Source: Lachnospiraceae bacterium
GTDB taxonomy: Bacteria; Bacillota; Clostridia; Lachnospirales; Lachnospiraceae
NCBI GenBank assembly: GCA_024696005.1
Contig: JAILHF010000053.1
Coordinates: forward strand, 1 to 49,516
Length of the DNA: 49,516 nucleotides
Direction: 5' to 3'
The position numbers and the translations under genes are program-made. Shown piece after piece: positions 1 through 7,160 of this stretch. The notes beneath the pieces were generated by a model. The model ran no database searches. It was not told the origin of the DNA and saw only the letters and a list, made by a program, of their open reading frames with translations. Every line of letters begins with the position of its first letter. Positions within the stretch are counted from its first letter, which is position 1.

Positions 1-141
1 GTTCAGTCCCGAGCCACGCACTTCGCTGCGTGGCTACGGGCCGACGCTTGGGCTGGCAGGCTTGCCGCCCATCGGCGAAGCCGATTATGCATGGCGGCAA
101 GCCAGTTACGTTCAGTGGCTGGCAAGCCACTGAACAGTAAC
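1..141 (+). repeat. 147-bp multi-hairpin repeat, copy A (left end outside window)
   Basis: This stretch matches 14889-15029 at 139 of 141 positions, in the same orientation. The only differences I see are two substitutions near positions 42-48. The right end ACTGAACAGTAAC is the reverse complement of the left end visible in the other copy, so this looks like a short element with 13-bp terminal inverted repeats whose first six bases lie off the window. Inside are three stem-loops: AGCCACGCA/TGCGTGGCT, a long GCTTGCCGCC/GGCGGCAAGC arm enclosing ATCGGC/GCCGAT, and GTTCAGTGGCT/AGCCACTGAAC. It encodes nothing evident and ends 18 bp before a strong promoter. A MITE or a REP/BIME-like structured repeat are both possible. 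Confidence 0.85.
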
Positions 142-159
142 GGCAGATGAAATTCGGGA

Positions 160-188
160 TTGACAAGTTTCGGATCAGTCTGTATAAT
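160..188 (+). promoter_or_regulatory. Sigma-A promoter of the ABC-F/hflX transcript
   Basis: A perfect TTGACA (160-165) and a perfect TATAAT (183-188) are separated by 17 bases. Transcription should start near 195, giving an untranslated leader of about 245 nt before the ABC-F gene. Such a consensus promoter in front of a long structured leader suits genes controlled after initiation rather than by promoter strength. No other promoter is evident between here and hflX, so it probably serves both genes. Confidence 0.85.
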
Positions 189-234
189 GCGTAAATTGTA
201 AGGATCATTTTTGATCAGATCGGAAATTTCGGAA

Positions 235-438
235 AGGAGGTATCGAAACGTGTTCATCCGCATCAAGAAATCTCATGACAATATCAGTTCTGCTCATACC
301 TCCTGTGGATGTGTTAAATAGCTTATTATCTTGCATGGGATCACCCCGATCCGTGTCATGTGAATTGAAAGACGATTCAGCTGTTAAGCCCTGATGCCGG
401 AAGGTAACAGGGCTTATTTCATGCAAAGGGGGTGAGGT
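235..438 (+). promoter_or_regulatory. Candidate attenuator with competing pairings ahead of the ABC-F gene
   Basis: Several complementary segments are visible. AGGAGGTAT (235-243), the leader ribosome binding site, is perfectly complementary to ATACCTCCT (296-304) within the leader frame. GGATC/GATCC (338-342/348-352) forms a small hairpin. TCACCCC (341-347) is perfectly complementary to GGGGTGA (429-435), which belongs to the ABC-F ribosome binding site. TAAGCCCTG/CAGGGCTTA (385-393/408-416) forms a 9-bp stem followed by only a short T run. These pairings cannot all coexist, as expected of an attenuator responding to leader-peptide translation. The weak T run makes translational control somewhat more likely than termination. 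Confidence 0.5.
250..321 (+). CDS. Short leader peptide (23 codons) upstream of the ABC-F gene
   Basis: A GTG start at 250 follows AAAGGAGG (233-240) at a spacing of 9 and opens 23 codons beginning M-F-I-R-I-K-K and ending in TAG at 319-321. The strong ribosome binding site in front of so short a frame suggests regulatory translation. The early Arg-Ile-Lys fits the plus-x-plus pattern known from macrolide-dependent arrest peptides such as the Erm leader peptides (established knowledge), and the FIR-x-K stretch resembles the second leader at 2067. An ATG at 275 in another frame opens a 39-codon alternative with a weaker ribosome binding site. That translation acts as a drug sensor is inference. 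Confidence 0.6.
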   Translation: MFIRIKKSHDNISSAHTSCGCVK

Positions 439-441
439 GCC

Positions 442-2028
442 ATGTTTCAGATTAGGAATGTAACATTAACACATAAAAAAGATCTCAGGACCATTCTGGA
501 GGATTTTTCACTTGTATTGAATAAGGGCGATAAAGCTGTTCTGATCGGCGAGGAAGGGAACGGCAAATCCACGCTGATGAAATGGATCTTCGATCCGGAG
601 CTCATAGAGGATTACATCGAGCATGAAGGTGAAAAGATCATAAGCGGGGAAAAGCTTTCCTATCTGCCCCAGGAACTGCCGGAGGCCGATAAGGGCAAAA
701 GCGTTTCGGCATATTTCGCGGAGGATCCGTTCTTTTATGAGATGAGTCCGAAAGAGCTTTCCGGGATGGCGAAAGACTTTCATGTGGAGCAGGCTTTTTT
801 CTATCGTGAACAGATGATGAAGACGCTCTCCGGCGGGGAACGCGTGAAGGCGCAGATGATGCGCATCCTGATGGAACGACCCACCATGCTGCTTCTTGAC
901 GAGCCGTCCAATGACATCGACATAGAGACTCTGGAGCTGATGGAGAGGATCATGCTGGGGTTTGACGGAGCACTGCTCTTTATCTCGCACGATGAGGTGC
1001 TGATCGAGCATGTGGCTGACCGTGTCATCCATTTTGAGCAGATCCGGAGAAAGACGAAATGCCGTCACACCGTGGCCAACATGCCATACAGGCAGTATGT
1101 GGAGGAAAGGCTGCATGATTTTGAAAAACAGGAACAGATAGCGCTTGGAGAACGCAGGGAAAAGAAGATACGCGATGAAAAACTGCGCCGCATGGAGCAG
1201 AGCGTCGGAAGCAGCATGGACAATCTGTCGCATGCGGACCGGGATCACATAGGCCAGCTTTTGAAAAAGAAGATGAAGAATGTCAAGGCCATGGAGAAGC
1301 GCTTTGAACGCGAGGATGCGCAGATGACCGAGATCCCGGAGCAGGAGGAAGCGATATTCTTTAAGCTCGGTGACAAAAACAGTGCAATACCTGCGGGAAA
1401 GTGGGTGCTGGAATATGAAAGCCCGGCCCTGCACGCGGCGGACGGCAGCAGGATTTTGGCGAAAGATCTGGAACTGAGGATACGCGGATCGGAAAAGCTG
1501 GGCATCATCGGCACGAACGGCTGCGGGAAATCCACGTTGCTGGGCATCCTTGCCTCGGAGCTGCTTGCCAGGCAGGACCTGCGTGCGGAGTACATGCCGC
1601 AGGATTACGAAAAAATGCTGGACATGGACCTGACGCCGGTGGATTTTCTGGACGGAAGCGGCGACAAAGAGGAACGTACCAGGATCCGCACGTATCTGGG
1701 TTCCCTTAAGTACACCGCGGACGAGATGGAGCATCCGATCCGGGAACTCTCCGGAGGGCAGAAGGCCAAGGTACTGCTATTGAAGCTTTCCATGTCGGGA
1801 GCCAACGTGCTGATCCTTGACGAGCCCACGCGGAACTTCTCGCCCTTATCCGGCCCGGTCATCCGCCGCATGTTAAAGGATTTCCCCGGTGCCATCATAA
1901 GCGTGTCGCACGACAGAAAGTATCTTTCCGAAGTGTGCGACAGGATCTGCCGCCTTACCCCCGAGGGCCTGGAGAGCGTGGATGCGCTCGCAGAGACAGG
2001 TACAAAAAAATGGGGATCGCATTTTTGA
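442..2028 (+). CDS. ABC-F family ATPase (ribosome-protection type candidate)
   Basis: A 528-residue soluble protein with two ABC domains and no membrane segments, the layout of ABC-F proteins that act on the ribosome. Domain 1 has Walker A GEEGNGKST (about residues 36-44), signature LSGGE, Walker B LLLDEPSND and the FISHD switch. A charged helical linker of roughly 100 residues follows. Domain 2 has GTNGCGKST (about residue 357), LSGGQ, LILDEPTRN and SVSHD. Both Walker B glutamates are present, so both sites should hydrolyse ATP. The leader peptide and attenuator-like upstream region match those of antibiotic-resistance ABC-F genes (Vga, Lsa and Msr relatives), favouring resistance over a housekeeping role. 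The start follows GGGGTGAGG. The drug spectrum cannot be read from sequence. Confidence 0.85.
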   Translation: MFQIRNVTLTHKKDLRTILEDFSLVLNKGDKAVLIGEEGNGKSTLMKWIFDPELIEDYIEHEGEKIISGEKLSYLPQELPEADKGKSVSAYFAEDPFFYEMSPKELSGMAKDFHVEQAFFYREQMMKTLSGGERVKAQMMRILMERPTMLLLDEPSNDIDIETLELMERIMLGFDGALLFISHDEVLIEHVADRVIHFEQIRRKTKCRHTVANMPYRQYVEERLHDFEKQEQIALGERREKKIRDEKLRRMEQSVGSSMDNLSHADRDHIGQLLKKKMKNVKAMEKRFEREDAQMTEIPEQEEAIFFKLGDKNSAIPAGKWVLEYESPALHAADGSRILAKDLELRIRGSEKLGIIGTNGCGKSTLLGILASELLARQDLRAEYMPQDYEKMLDMDLTPVDFLDGSGDKEERTRIRTYLGSLKYTADEMEHPIRELSGGQKAKVLLLKLSMSGANVLILDEPTRNFSPLSGPVIRRMLKDFPGAIISVSHDRKYLSEVCDRICRLTPEGLESVDALAETGTKKWGSHF

Positions 2029-2066
2029 GGCAGATCATCCGATCAACAAAAAGGAGGTGCATTAAC

Positions 2067-2099
2067 ATGATCAATTTCATCCGGATGAGGAACATCTGA
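2067..2099 (+). CDS. Ten-residue leader peptide upstream of hflX
   Basis: AAGGAGG (2051-2057) precedes an ATG at 2067 that opens MINFIRMRNI and stops at 2097-2099. A near-consensus ribosome binding site for ten codons, located between two larger genes, points to a regulatory uORF. The Arg-Met-Arg motif is a plus-x-plus sequence of the kind at which macrolide-bound ribosomes stall (established for Erm-type leaders). FIRMR resembles FIRIK in the leader before the ABC-F gene. The codons for FIRM also contain the perfect palindrome TCATCCGGATGA (2077-2088). The annotation rests on spacing, motif and context; translation is inferred. Confidence 0.6.
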   Translation: MINFIRMRNI

Positions 2100-2101
2100 C
2101 G

Positions 2102-2177
2102 GTGTGAGACAGGGACCATTGATCCATGGTTTCACACGGAAGAAGGAACAGGCAACGAAACACGGATCAAATGGAGG
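2102..2177 (+). promoter_or_regulatory. Alternative RNA folds controlling hflX translation (candidate)
   Basis: Three bases after the leader stop, GTGTGA (2102-2107) pairs with TCACAC (2132-2137), and ACCAT pairs with ATGGT inside, giving a two-tier hairpin. Its loop-side TTGATCC (2119-2125) is also perfectly complementary to GGATCAA (2164-2170), which directly abuts the hflX ribosome binding site (GGAGG, 2173-2177). The two pairings exclude each other. A ribosome stalled in the leader would reach the foot of the first hairpin. The arrangement resembles uORF-controlled hflXr leaders known in Listeria, but the mechanism here is inference. Confidence 0.45.
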
Positions 2178-2185
2178 AAAAACAG

Positions 2186-3412
2186 ATGTACGAAAATGAG
2201 ATCAGAAAAGAAAAATATATACTGCTCATCGCTTATTCGGGCGATGAGGAAAAAGCGGATGCTTCGCTTGACGAACTGGCGGAGCTGCTTGATACGGCAG
2301 ACGGCATTGCCGTGGGAAGGATGAAGCAGAAGCTTGACCGGCCCGATCCGGCCACCTATATCGGCAGCGGAAAAGCCATGGAACTGAAGATAAGCATTGC
2401 GGGAAGAGAGGCCGACGGCGTGGTCTGTGACGATGAGCTTACGCCGGCCCAGATGAAGAATCTGTCGGATCTTCTGGATACCAAGGTGATCGACAGGACC
2501 ATGCTGATCCTGGATATCTTCGCGGCCCATGCGCATACCAGCGAAGGAAAGCTTCAGGTGGAAATGGCGCAGCTGAAATACCGCGCCAGCCATCTGGTGG
2601 GAGCGGGAAAGGCAATGTCACGTCTGGGCGCCGGCATCGGAACCAGAGGTCCCGGTGAGAGCAAGCTGGAGACAGACCGAAGAGTGATCGGAAGGCGAAT
2701 TTCCAGACTGTCTTCAGAGATAAAGGACATGCAGCGTGTTCGCATGACCACGCGGAAAAAGCGTCTGGGGAACATGACGCCGGTCGTGGCGATCGTCGGT
2801 TACACGAATGCAGGGAAATCAACTCTTCTGAATCATCTGACGGATGCGTCGGTCCTTTCGGAAGACAAGCTTTTTGCCACGCTGGATCCCACGACACGTA
2901 CCTGTGTGATGAAGGGCGGGCAGGAAGTGCTCTTTACGGATACCGTCGGTTTCATCAATAAGCTGCCCCATCAGCTGATCGATGCGTTCCGCAGCACACT
3001 GGAAGAAGCAAAATATGCGGATATCATCCTGCACGTTGCGGACGCTTCGGATCCGGCGCTGGACATGCATCTGCAGGTCGTTTATGAAACACTGCACGAT
3101 CTGGAGATCATGGGCAAGCCCGTGATCACCGCATTCAATAAGACGGATCTGCTTGAGGGTTCGGAACGGCTTTACGATGATCGCGCCGACCGGTGCATCC
3201 GTATCTCGGCAAAGCAGGGAGAGAATACGGAGCAGCTTCTCGACATCATCGCAGACATGCTTCAAAAGAACAGAAAATACGTGGAGTGTCTGATCCCCTA
3301 TTCCGACGGAAAAATGCTGGACAAGATCCACAGATACGGCAAGGTTTTGGAAGAGGAATACCTCGAAGACGGCATCAGCGTAAAAGCATATGTGCCTGCT
3401 TCGGCATTATGA
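2186..3412 (+). CDS. hflX: HflX GTPase, ribosome-splitting factor
   Basis: A 408-residue HflX with the N-terminal glycine-rich domain (including GAGIGTRGPGESKLETDRR), a coiled linker and a GTPase domain: G1 GYTNAGKST, G3 DTVGF and G4 NKTD, then a C-terminal domain. HflX binds the 50S subunit and splits stalled or hibernating ribosomes; some paralogues (HflXr) give macrolide/lincosamide resistance. I chose ATG 2186 because GGAGG (2173-2177) lies 8 bases upstream; earlier in-frame starts (2126, 2171) lack this. Its position behind an ABC-F gene, with its own leader peptide, suggests the resistance-linked form, but sequence alone cannot separate that from the housekeeping form. Confidence 0.92.
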   Translation: MYENEIRKEKYILLIAYSGDEEKADASLDELAELLDTADGIAVGRMKQKLDRPDPATYIGSGKAMELKISIAGREADGVVCDDELTPAQMKNLSDLLDTKVIDRTMLILDIFAAHAHTSEGKLQVEMAQLKYRASHLVGAGKAMSRLGAGIGTRGPGESKLETDRRVIGRRISRLSSEIKDMQRVRMTTRKKRLGNMTPVVAIVGYTNAGKSTLLNHLTDASVLSEDKLFATLDPTTRTCVMKGGQEVLFTDTVGFINKLPHQLIDAFRSTLEEAKYADIILHVADASDPALDMHLQVVYETLHDLEIMGKPVITAFNKTDLLEGSERLYDDRADRCIRISAKQGENTEQLLDIIADMLQKNRKYVECLIPYSDGKMLDKIHRYGKVLEEEYLEDGISVKAYVPASAL

Positions 3413-3467
3413 AAAGTGAAATGTGAGGAGCTGATCAGGATCTGCAGGAAACGACAATGGGGGCAGA

Positions 3468-3959
3468 ATGAAAGTCATTATTCTTAACGGCCCGATGGGC
3501 ATAGGAAAAACAACAGTGGGTACCTGCATCGCAGATAAGCATCCGGGAACCGCATTCATAGACGGGGACTGGTGCATGGATATCCATCCTTTTGTCGGAA
3601 ACCGGGAAACGAAGGAAATGGCTGTCGACAACATCCTGCACATGATGCAAAATTACAGGGATTGTGCGCAGTGCAACATGATCGTGCTTTCCTGGCTGAT
3701 GGATGATGCCTGGGTACGGGAGAAACTGAGCGCCGGGATAAGGGAACTTGGGCTTGAGATGAAGAGTGCCACCCTGATCTGTGAGGAAGAAAAACTGAGA
3801 GAGCGATGGAAGGCAGATCAGGACTGCCCGTGGCGCACGGAGGAATGGCTGGAGGTATCGATCCGCTCGCTGGCAGGTTTTTCGCAGGCAGATGACTGCA
3901 TCGATACGGGCTGCTCATCCGTGGAAGAGATCGCGGACCGCATCATGAGCGGGGCCTGA
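3468..3959 (+). CDS. Small P-loop kinase-like protein
   Basis: A 163-residue single-domain P-loop protein. Walker A GPMGIGKTT is at about residues 8-16, followed by an acidic segment FIDGDW at about 30-35 where small-molecule kinases of the shikimate/gluconate/AAA_33 type bind substrate. An arginine-rich LRERWK stretch further on may be a lid. It is a predicted nucleotide-dependent kinase of unknown substrate. It begins 55 bases after hflX without an obvious terminator between, so it may share that transcript. Small kinases of this fold include chloramphenicol phosphotransferase, but nothing here identifies a drug substrate. Confidence 0.7.
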   Translation: MKVIILNGPMGIGKTTVGTCIADKHPGTAFIDGDWCMDIHPFVGNRETKEMAVDNILHMMQNYRDCAQCNMIVLSWLMDDAWVREKLSAGIRELGLEMKSATLICEEEKLRERWKADQDCPWRTEEWLEVSIRSLAGFSQADDCIDTGCSSVEEIADRIMSGA

Positions 3960-4015
3960 CTAAGTCCCGTATCTGCATAAAGAATTGCGGAGTTGATAAA
4001 AGGACTGTTACGGGC

Positions 4016-4046
4016 TTGACTCGTCCCTTGGGGACGGGTTTATACT
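4016..4046 (+). promoter_or_regulatory. MerR-type promoter and operator of the exporter operon
   Basis: TTGACT (4016-4021) and TATACT (4041-4046) are separated by 19 bases, two more than optimal. The spacer carries the perfect dyad CGTCCC-TTG-GGGACG (4022-4036), extended imperfectly to 4019-4039. An over-long spacer with a centred dyad is the hallmark of promoters activated by MerR-family regulators, which untwist the DNA. A MerR gene is the last gene of the operon (6669-7145), so autoregulation is the natural reading. AGGAGG for the first gene lies at 4055-4060. Confidence 0.85.
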
Positions 4047-4068
4047 CCTCTGAAAGGAGGAGAAAGAG

Positions 4069-4992
4069 ATGCCGGTATTGCGGATCCTGTTAAAACGAAA
4101 CCGTTTCTGGGTCATGGCAGCTGTCGTGGCTGCTCTGGCATCCAATATGTCCCAGATTTTCTACATTTTCCTCATAGGGGATCTTGTCAATAAGATAGAG
4201 GGCAGGCAGGCGATCGAAAGTTCGTTTGTTGCCCTCATCTGCATTTTCATGCTTTCCAACGCATTGACTTTGTATGTCGATCAGTATGTCGGGCGCATTA
4301 CTGCGGAAAAAATGGCACACAGCCTTAGAATGGCTTATGCGCGCAGACTGGTCAAAAGAGCGGCCGGAGAAGGAAACGCCTGTGATGCCGGAGCGGTCAT
4401 GTCCGTTGCGCAAAACGAGCTGGCCCAGGCGGACGCCTATCTCGGGAATACGTTTTTTCAGATCACGGGCAAGGCTTTCAGCGGTGTTCTGGTCCTGATC
4501 TTTCTTTTGTTTCAGGATGCCCTGCTTACCATGACTCTGCTGATCCCGACGATCTTCATCCTTTTCTATGTTGTTTGGTCCGGGCGCAGGCTTTCGGCCA
4601 TGGTCAACGCGGCACAGGACGAGAAAAACCGAATGAACCGGGTGGCTTACGGAACGATACATGCGTTTCCCGTGATCCGTATTTTCGGAGGAGAGGATCT
4701 GAGCAGGAAAGCGTTTGACGCTGCGATCACGCGCTGGGTGAGGCCCGCTTCCGGGCTTGGCAGGCGGAGTGCTCTGTATAACACGCTCTCCGGGATCGTT
4801 TCGATGATTCCGTTGCTGCTTTTGCTGCTGGCCGGTTCCGGCATGGTGATAGAGGGGCACATCATGCTGGGAACCCTCATCGTATTTCTGAATCTGCAGA
4901 AAAGCCTGACGCAGTTCGTCATGAACCTTCCGTCCTGGCTTTCGGGCTTCCGGGTCTTTACTGCAAATCTGTCCAGGATAGAGATCATGTAA
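4069..4992 (+). CDS. ABC exporter membrane subunit (transmembrane domain only)
   Basis: A 307-residue membrane protein resembling the transmembrane half of type IV ABC exporters. There are about six hydrophobic stretches, the first at about residues 15-40 and the last two at about 240-295. A cytoplasmic-loop motif near residue 207 (YGTIHAFPVIRIFGGED) is typical of the family. It stops where a fused exporter would continue into the ATPase domain; that domain is the next gene, 13 bases on. The start follows GGAGG at a spacing of 8 and a MerR-type promoter. A drug or peptide export role is inferred from the regulator, not from substrate residues. Confidence 0.8.
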   Translation: MPVLRILLKRNRFWVMAAVVAALASNMSQIFYIFLIGDLVNKIEGRQAIESSFVALICIFMLSNALTLYVDQYVGRITAEKMAHSLRMAYARRLVKRAAGEGNACDAGAVMSVAQNELAQADAYLGNTFFQITGKAFSGVLVLIFLLFQDALLTMTLLIPTIFILFYVVWSGRRLSAMVNAAQDEKNRMNRVAYGTIHAFPVIRIFGGEDLSRKAFDAAITRWVRPASGLGRRSALYNTLSGIVSMIPLLLLLLAGSGMVIEGHIMLGTLIVFLNLQKSLTQFVMNLPSWLSGFRVFTANLSRIEIM

Positions 4993-5005
4993 ACGGAGGG
5001 ATGGA

Positions 5006-5626
5006 ATGATACGATTAGACAATGTTTCGTTTTATTACGAGAAACAGCCGGTATTGAACCATGTTTCGCTTTTCGTGAAGAAGGGGCAGAAACTGGGCGT
5101 TCTGGGAGAGAGCGGCTGCGGAAAGAGCACGCTCCTCAAGCTGATGGCGGGCTTGTGCAGGCCCTCTTCCGGAACGGTCACGGTCGATGGGGAAAGCGAA
5201 CCGGCCCGGATCTGCCAAAAAGTATCCGTTGTCATGCAGACGCCGATGCTTCTGCCCATGACGATCCGGGAAAACATCACGATGGGACACGAGTATACGG
5301 AAGAGTGGATACGCCATGTTTGTGAAGAAGCCAATCTGACAAAATGGATCGACACGCTCCCGAAGGGGATCGACACGTATCTGGGAGACCGGTCGGATGA
5401 ACTCTCGGGCGGACAGGCGCAGCGAGTCGCCATCGCCAGGGCAATGTGCAAGGATGCCGGGATACTTCTGCTTGATGAACCCACCTCCGCACTGGATCCC
5501 GAGAATGCCGCCGCGGTTCTGGAGGCACTGGAACGATATGCAAAAAACAGGACGCTTGTCCATGTGACGCACAGGCCGGAGCATCTTAAGGCTTATGACA
5601 TCGTCATGAACATGGATGAGCTGTAG
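5006..5626 (+). CDS. ABC exporter ATP-binding subunit
   Basis: A 206-residue stand-alone nucleotide-binding domain of the exporter class: A-loop Tyr in VSFYYEKQPV, Walker A GESGCGKST, Q-loop VVMQTP, signature ELSGGQAQRVAIARA, Walker B ILLLDEPTSALD and H-loop HVTHRPEH. All catalytic positions look intact. Overall similarity is closer to exporter-type NBDs than to importer subunits. It lies between two membrane-only subunits in one operon, so two copies probably serve a heteromeric membrane pair. Start ATG 5006 follows GGAGGG. Confidence 0.88.
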   Translation: MIRLDNVSFYYEKQPVLNHVSLFVKKGQKLGVLGESGCGKSTLLKLMAGLCRPSSGTVTVDGESEPARICQKVSVVMQTPMLLPMTIRENITMGHEYTEEWIRHVCEEANLTKWIDTLPKGIDTYLGDRSDELSGGQAQRVAIARAMCKDAGILLLDEPTSALDPENAAAVLEALERYAKNRTLVHVTHRPEHLKAYDIVMNMDEL

Positions 5627-5646
5627 AGCAGGGAAAGGATGTTCAC

Positions 5647-6654
5647 ATGGATCGAAGGGTTTCGTTTATTCTGAAAGAACTGGGGCTTTGGAAGATATTC
5701 GTTCTTGTCATGGTCCTGCGTTCTCCTTTTGATTTTCTGAATGCATGCCTGGGAGCCAACATGCTGGAACGCTTCCTCCGCATTGCGGAGTTGAAGGAGA
5801 AGAGTGATCTTCTTCCGGCATTTCTGACCTTCCTTCTCTTTACGGTTCTGTTGTTCGGATATAATGCCACGATCTGGAGCACCATTTCGATCAAGGCGGA
5901 CATGCTCCTGCATGAGCGGCTTCGGAACAAACTGCTGAAGACCATGTTGGAGATGGAGCAGCAGGAAGTGGAACAATATTCCGAAGGTGACTGGATCACC
6001 AGGATCAATGCCGATGTTGACAGGACCGCGGATTATCTGACCGCGCCGCTGAACTTCATGCATGCGCTGATCGCCTCGGTGAATCTGCTGCTTTCCACGG
6101 CGGTGCTGGCATTTTTGAATGCAGCTCTTCTGGCGGCTGCCCTTGCTGTGATGCTTCCGTTCTTTTTCCTGAGTACCGTGGTCATCATCCGGAAGGTCCC
6201 GCAGTACAAAAAGAATGCACAGGAAGCGCAGGCATCGTATTCGGACCGGCTGAGAGCGATAACGGAAGCCGGAAGCGCGATCTGTGTCTTTGATGGGGAA
6301 GACATCGTCATGAAAAAGGTGGAGGAAGCCAGTCTGCGGATCATGAACGAAAACATCAGGGCCCACCGTCTCAGCGCATGGTCCTCGCTTTTCATTGTGT
6401 TCTCGGGCAATCTGGGCTATCTGTTGCTTTTGCTGATGGGAAATAGTATGATGGGAAACGGGATCAGGGATTTTGCCGAGCTCACAAAGATCACGCAGTA
6501 TCGCGGACGGATGATGATGAGTGTGATGTGTGTGAATGACAGCGTAAACCGCATGAAGACAAATCTTCCGGGAGCGCTGCGGGTGGAGGAGATCCTCAGG
6601 ATGAGCGGCAAGTCTGTTCCGGCCGGTGAACAGCAACAAAACCATGCAGTCTGA
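5647..6654 (+). CDS. Second ABC exporter membrane subunit (transmembrane domain only)
   Basis: A 335-residue membrane protein, again like the transmembrane half of an ABC exporter without its ATPase domain. It has hydrophobic helices across the protein, the exporter-like motif YSEGDWITRINADVDR at about residues 107-122 and an intracellular loop at about 200-225 (SDRLRAITEAGSAICVFDGE). It starts 20 bases after the ATPase gene and ends 14 bases before the MerR gene. With the first membrane subunit it would give a TMD1-NBD-TMD2 transporter made from three separate genes, unlike the usual fused half-transporters. The hydrophilic C-terminus after about residue 310 looks truncated rather than functional. 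Confidence 0.78.
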   Translation: MDRRVSFILKELGLWKIFVLVMVLRSPFDFLNACLGANMLERFLRIAELKEKSDLLPAFLTFLLFTVLLFGYNATIWSTISIKADMLLHERLRNKLLKTMLEMEQQEVEQYSEGDWITRINADVDRTADYLTAPLNFMHALIASVNLLLSTAVLAFLNAALLAAALAVMLPFFFLSTVVIIRKVPQYKKNAQEAQASYSDRLRAITEAGSAICVFDGEDIVMKKVEEASLRIMNENIRAHRLSAWSSLFIVFSGNLGYLLLLLMGNSMMGNGIRDFAELTKITQYRGRMMMSVMCVNDSVNRMKTNLPGALRVEEILRMSGKSVPAGEQQQNHAV

Positions 6655-6668
6655 AGGGGGAAGCGCAG

Positions 6669-7145
6669 ATGGCGGATCATTCGGATCAGAAGCTGTTAAA
6701 GATCGGGGAGCTGGCGGCCATGGCCGGCATATCCGTGAAAGCCATGCACGTATATGAAGAAAAGAACATCATCCGGCCCGTGGAAGTGGACCCGGCAACG
6801 GGCTACCGTTATTACCGGGCAGATCAGCTTTCCGAACTGGAATCCCTTTTGGCGCTTCAGGACATGGGCTTTTCCCTGAACGAGATCTCTTCCATATTGT
6901 CCGGCAACTGTTCGAAAGAAGAGCTTTCCGGGATGTTCGAGAGTAAAAAGGAGGCCCTGAACGAGCTCATCATGAAGACCGAAGCAAAGATACAGGGGCT
7001 TGATTCGATGAGGGAGAGCCTGGAATCCGGAACGGAAAAAATGCGTGAAATGAGCGAAGAAGAACGCGCACGTTTCCTTGCCAGGCTTGTCGTGCTCAAT
7101 GAAGAAAACATCAGACAGACACTGAGTGAAGTGATCTGGCTGTGA
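6669..7145 (+). CDS. MerR-family transcriptional regulator
   Basis: A 158-residue regulator with the MerR winged helix-turn-helix at residues about 9-77 (LLKIGELAAMAGISVKAMHV, then YRYYRADQLSELE). A dimerisation coiled coil spans about 85-125, followed by a short tail rather than a large ligand-binding domain. It carries no obvious cysteine-rich metal loop. MerR proteins bind the over-long spacer of their promoter and distort it. The matching operator-promoter is at 4016-4046, at the head of this same operon, so it probably controls its own exporter. The inducer is unknown; the small effector region suggests a hydrophobic drug or an oligomeric mechanism rather than metal. Confidence 0.9.
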   Translation: MADHSDQKLLKIGELAAMAGISVKAMHVYEEKNIIRPVEVDPATGYRYYRADQLSELESLLALQDMGFSLNEISSILSGNCSKEELSGMFESKKEALNELIMKTEAKIQGLDSMRESLESGTEKMREMSEEERARFLARLVVLNEENIRQTLSEVIWL

Positions 7146-7160
7146 AGTCATGTCTGAGAT

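Noticed and set aside
1-141. CRISPR-like repeat
   Set aside because: Only two copies exist, 14.7 kb apart, without spacers or cas genes. The internal hairpins and terminal inverted repeats fit a short mobile or structured element.
275-394. 39-codon ATG frame as the leader of the ABC-F gene
   Set aside because: Only a weak ribosome binding site precedes it, and it is out of frame with the FIR-x-K motif. The GTG frame at 250 has AAAGGAGG at ideal spacing. Kept only as an alternative.
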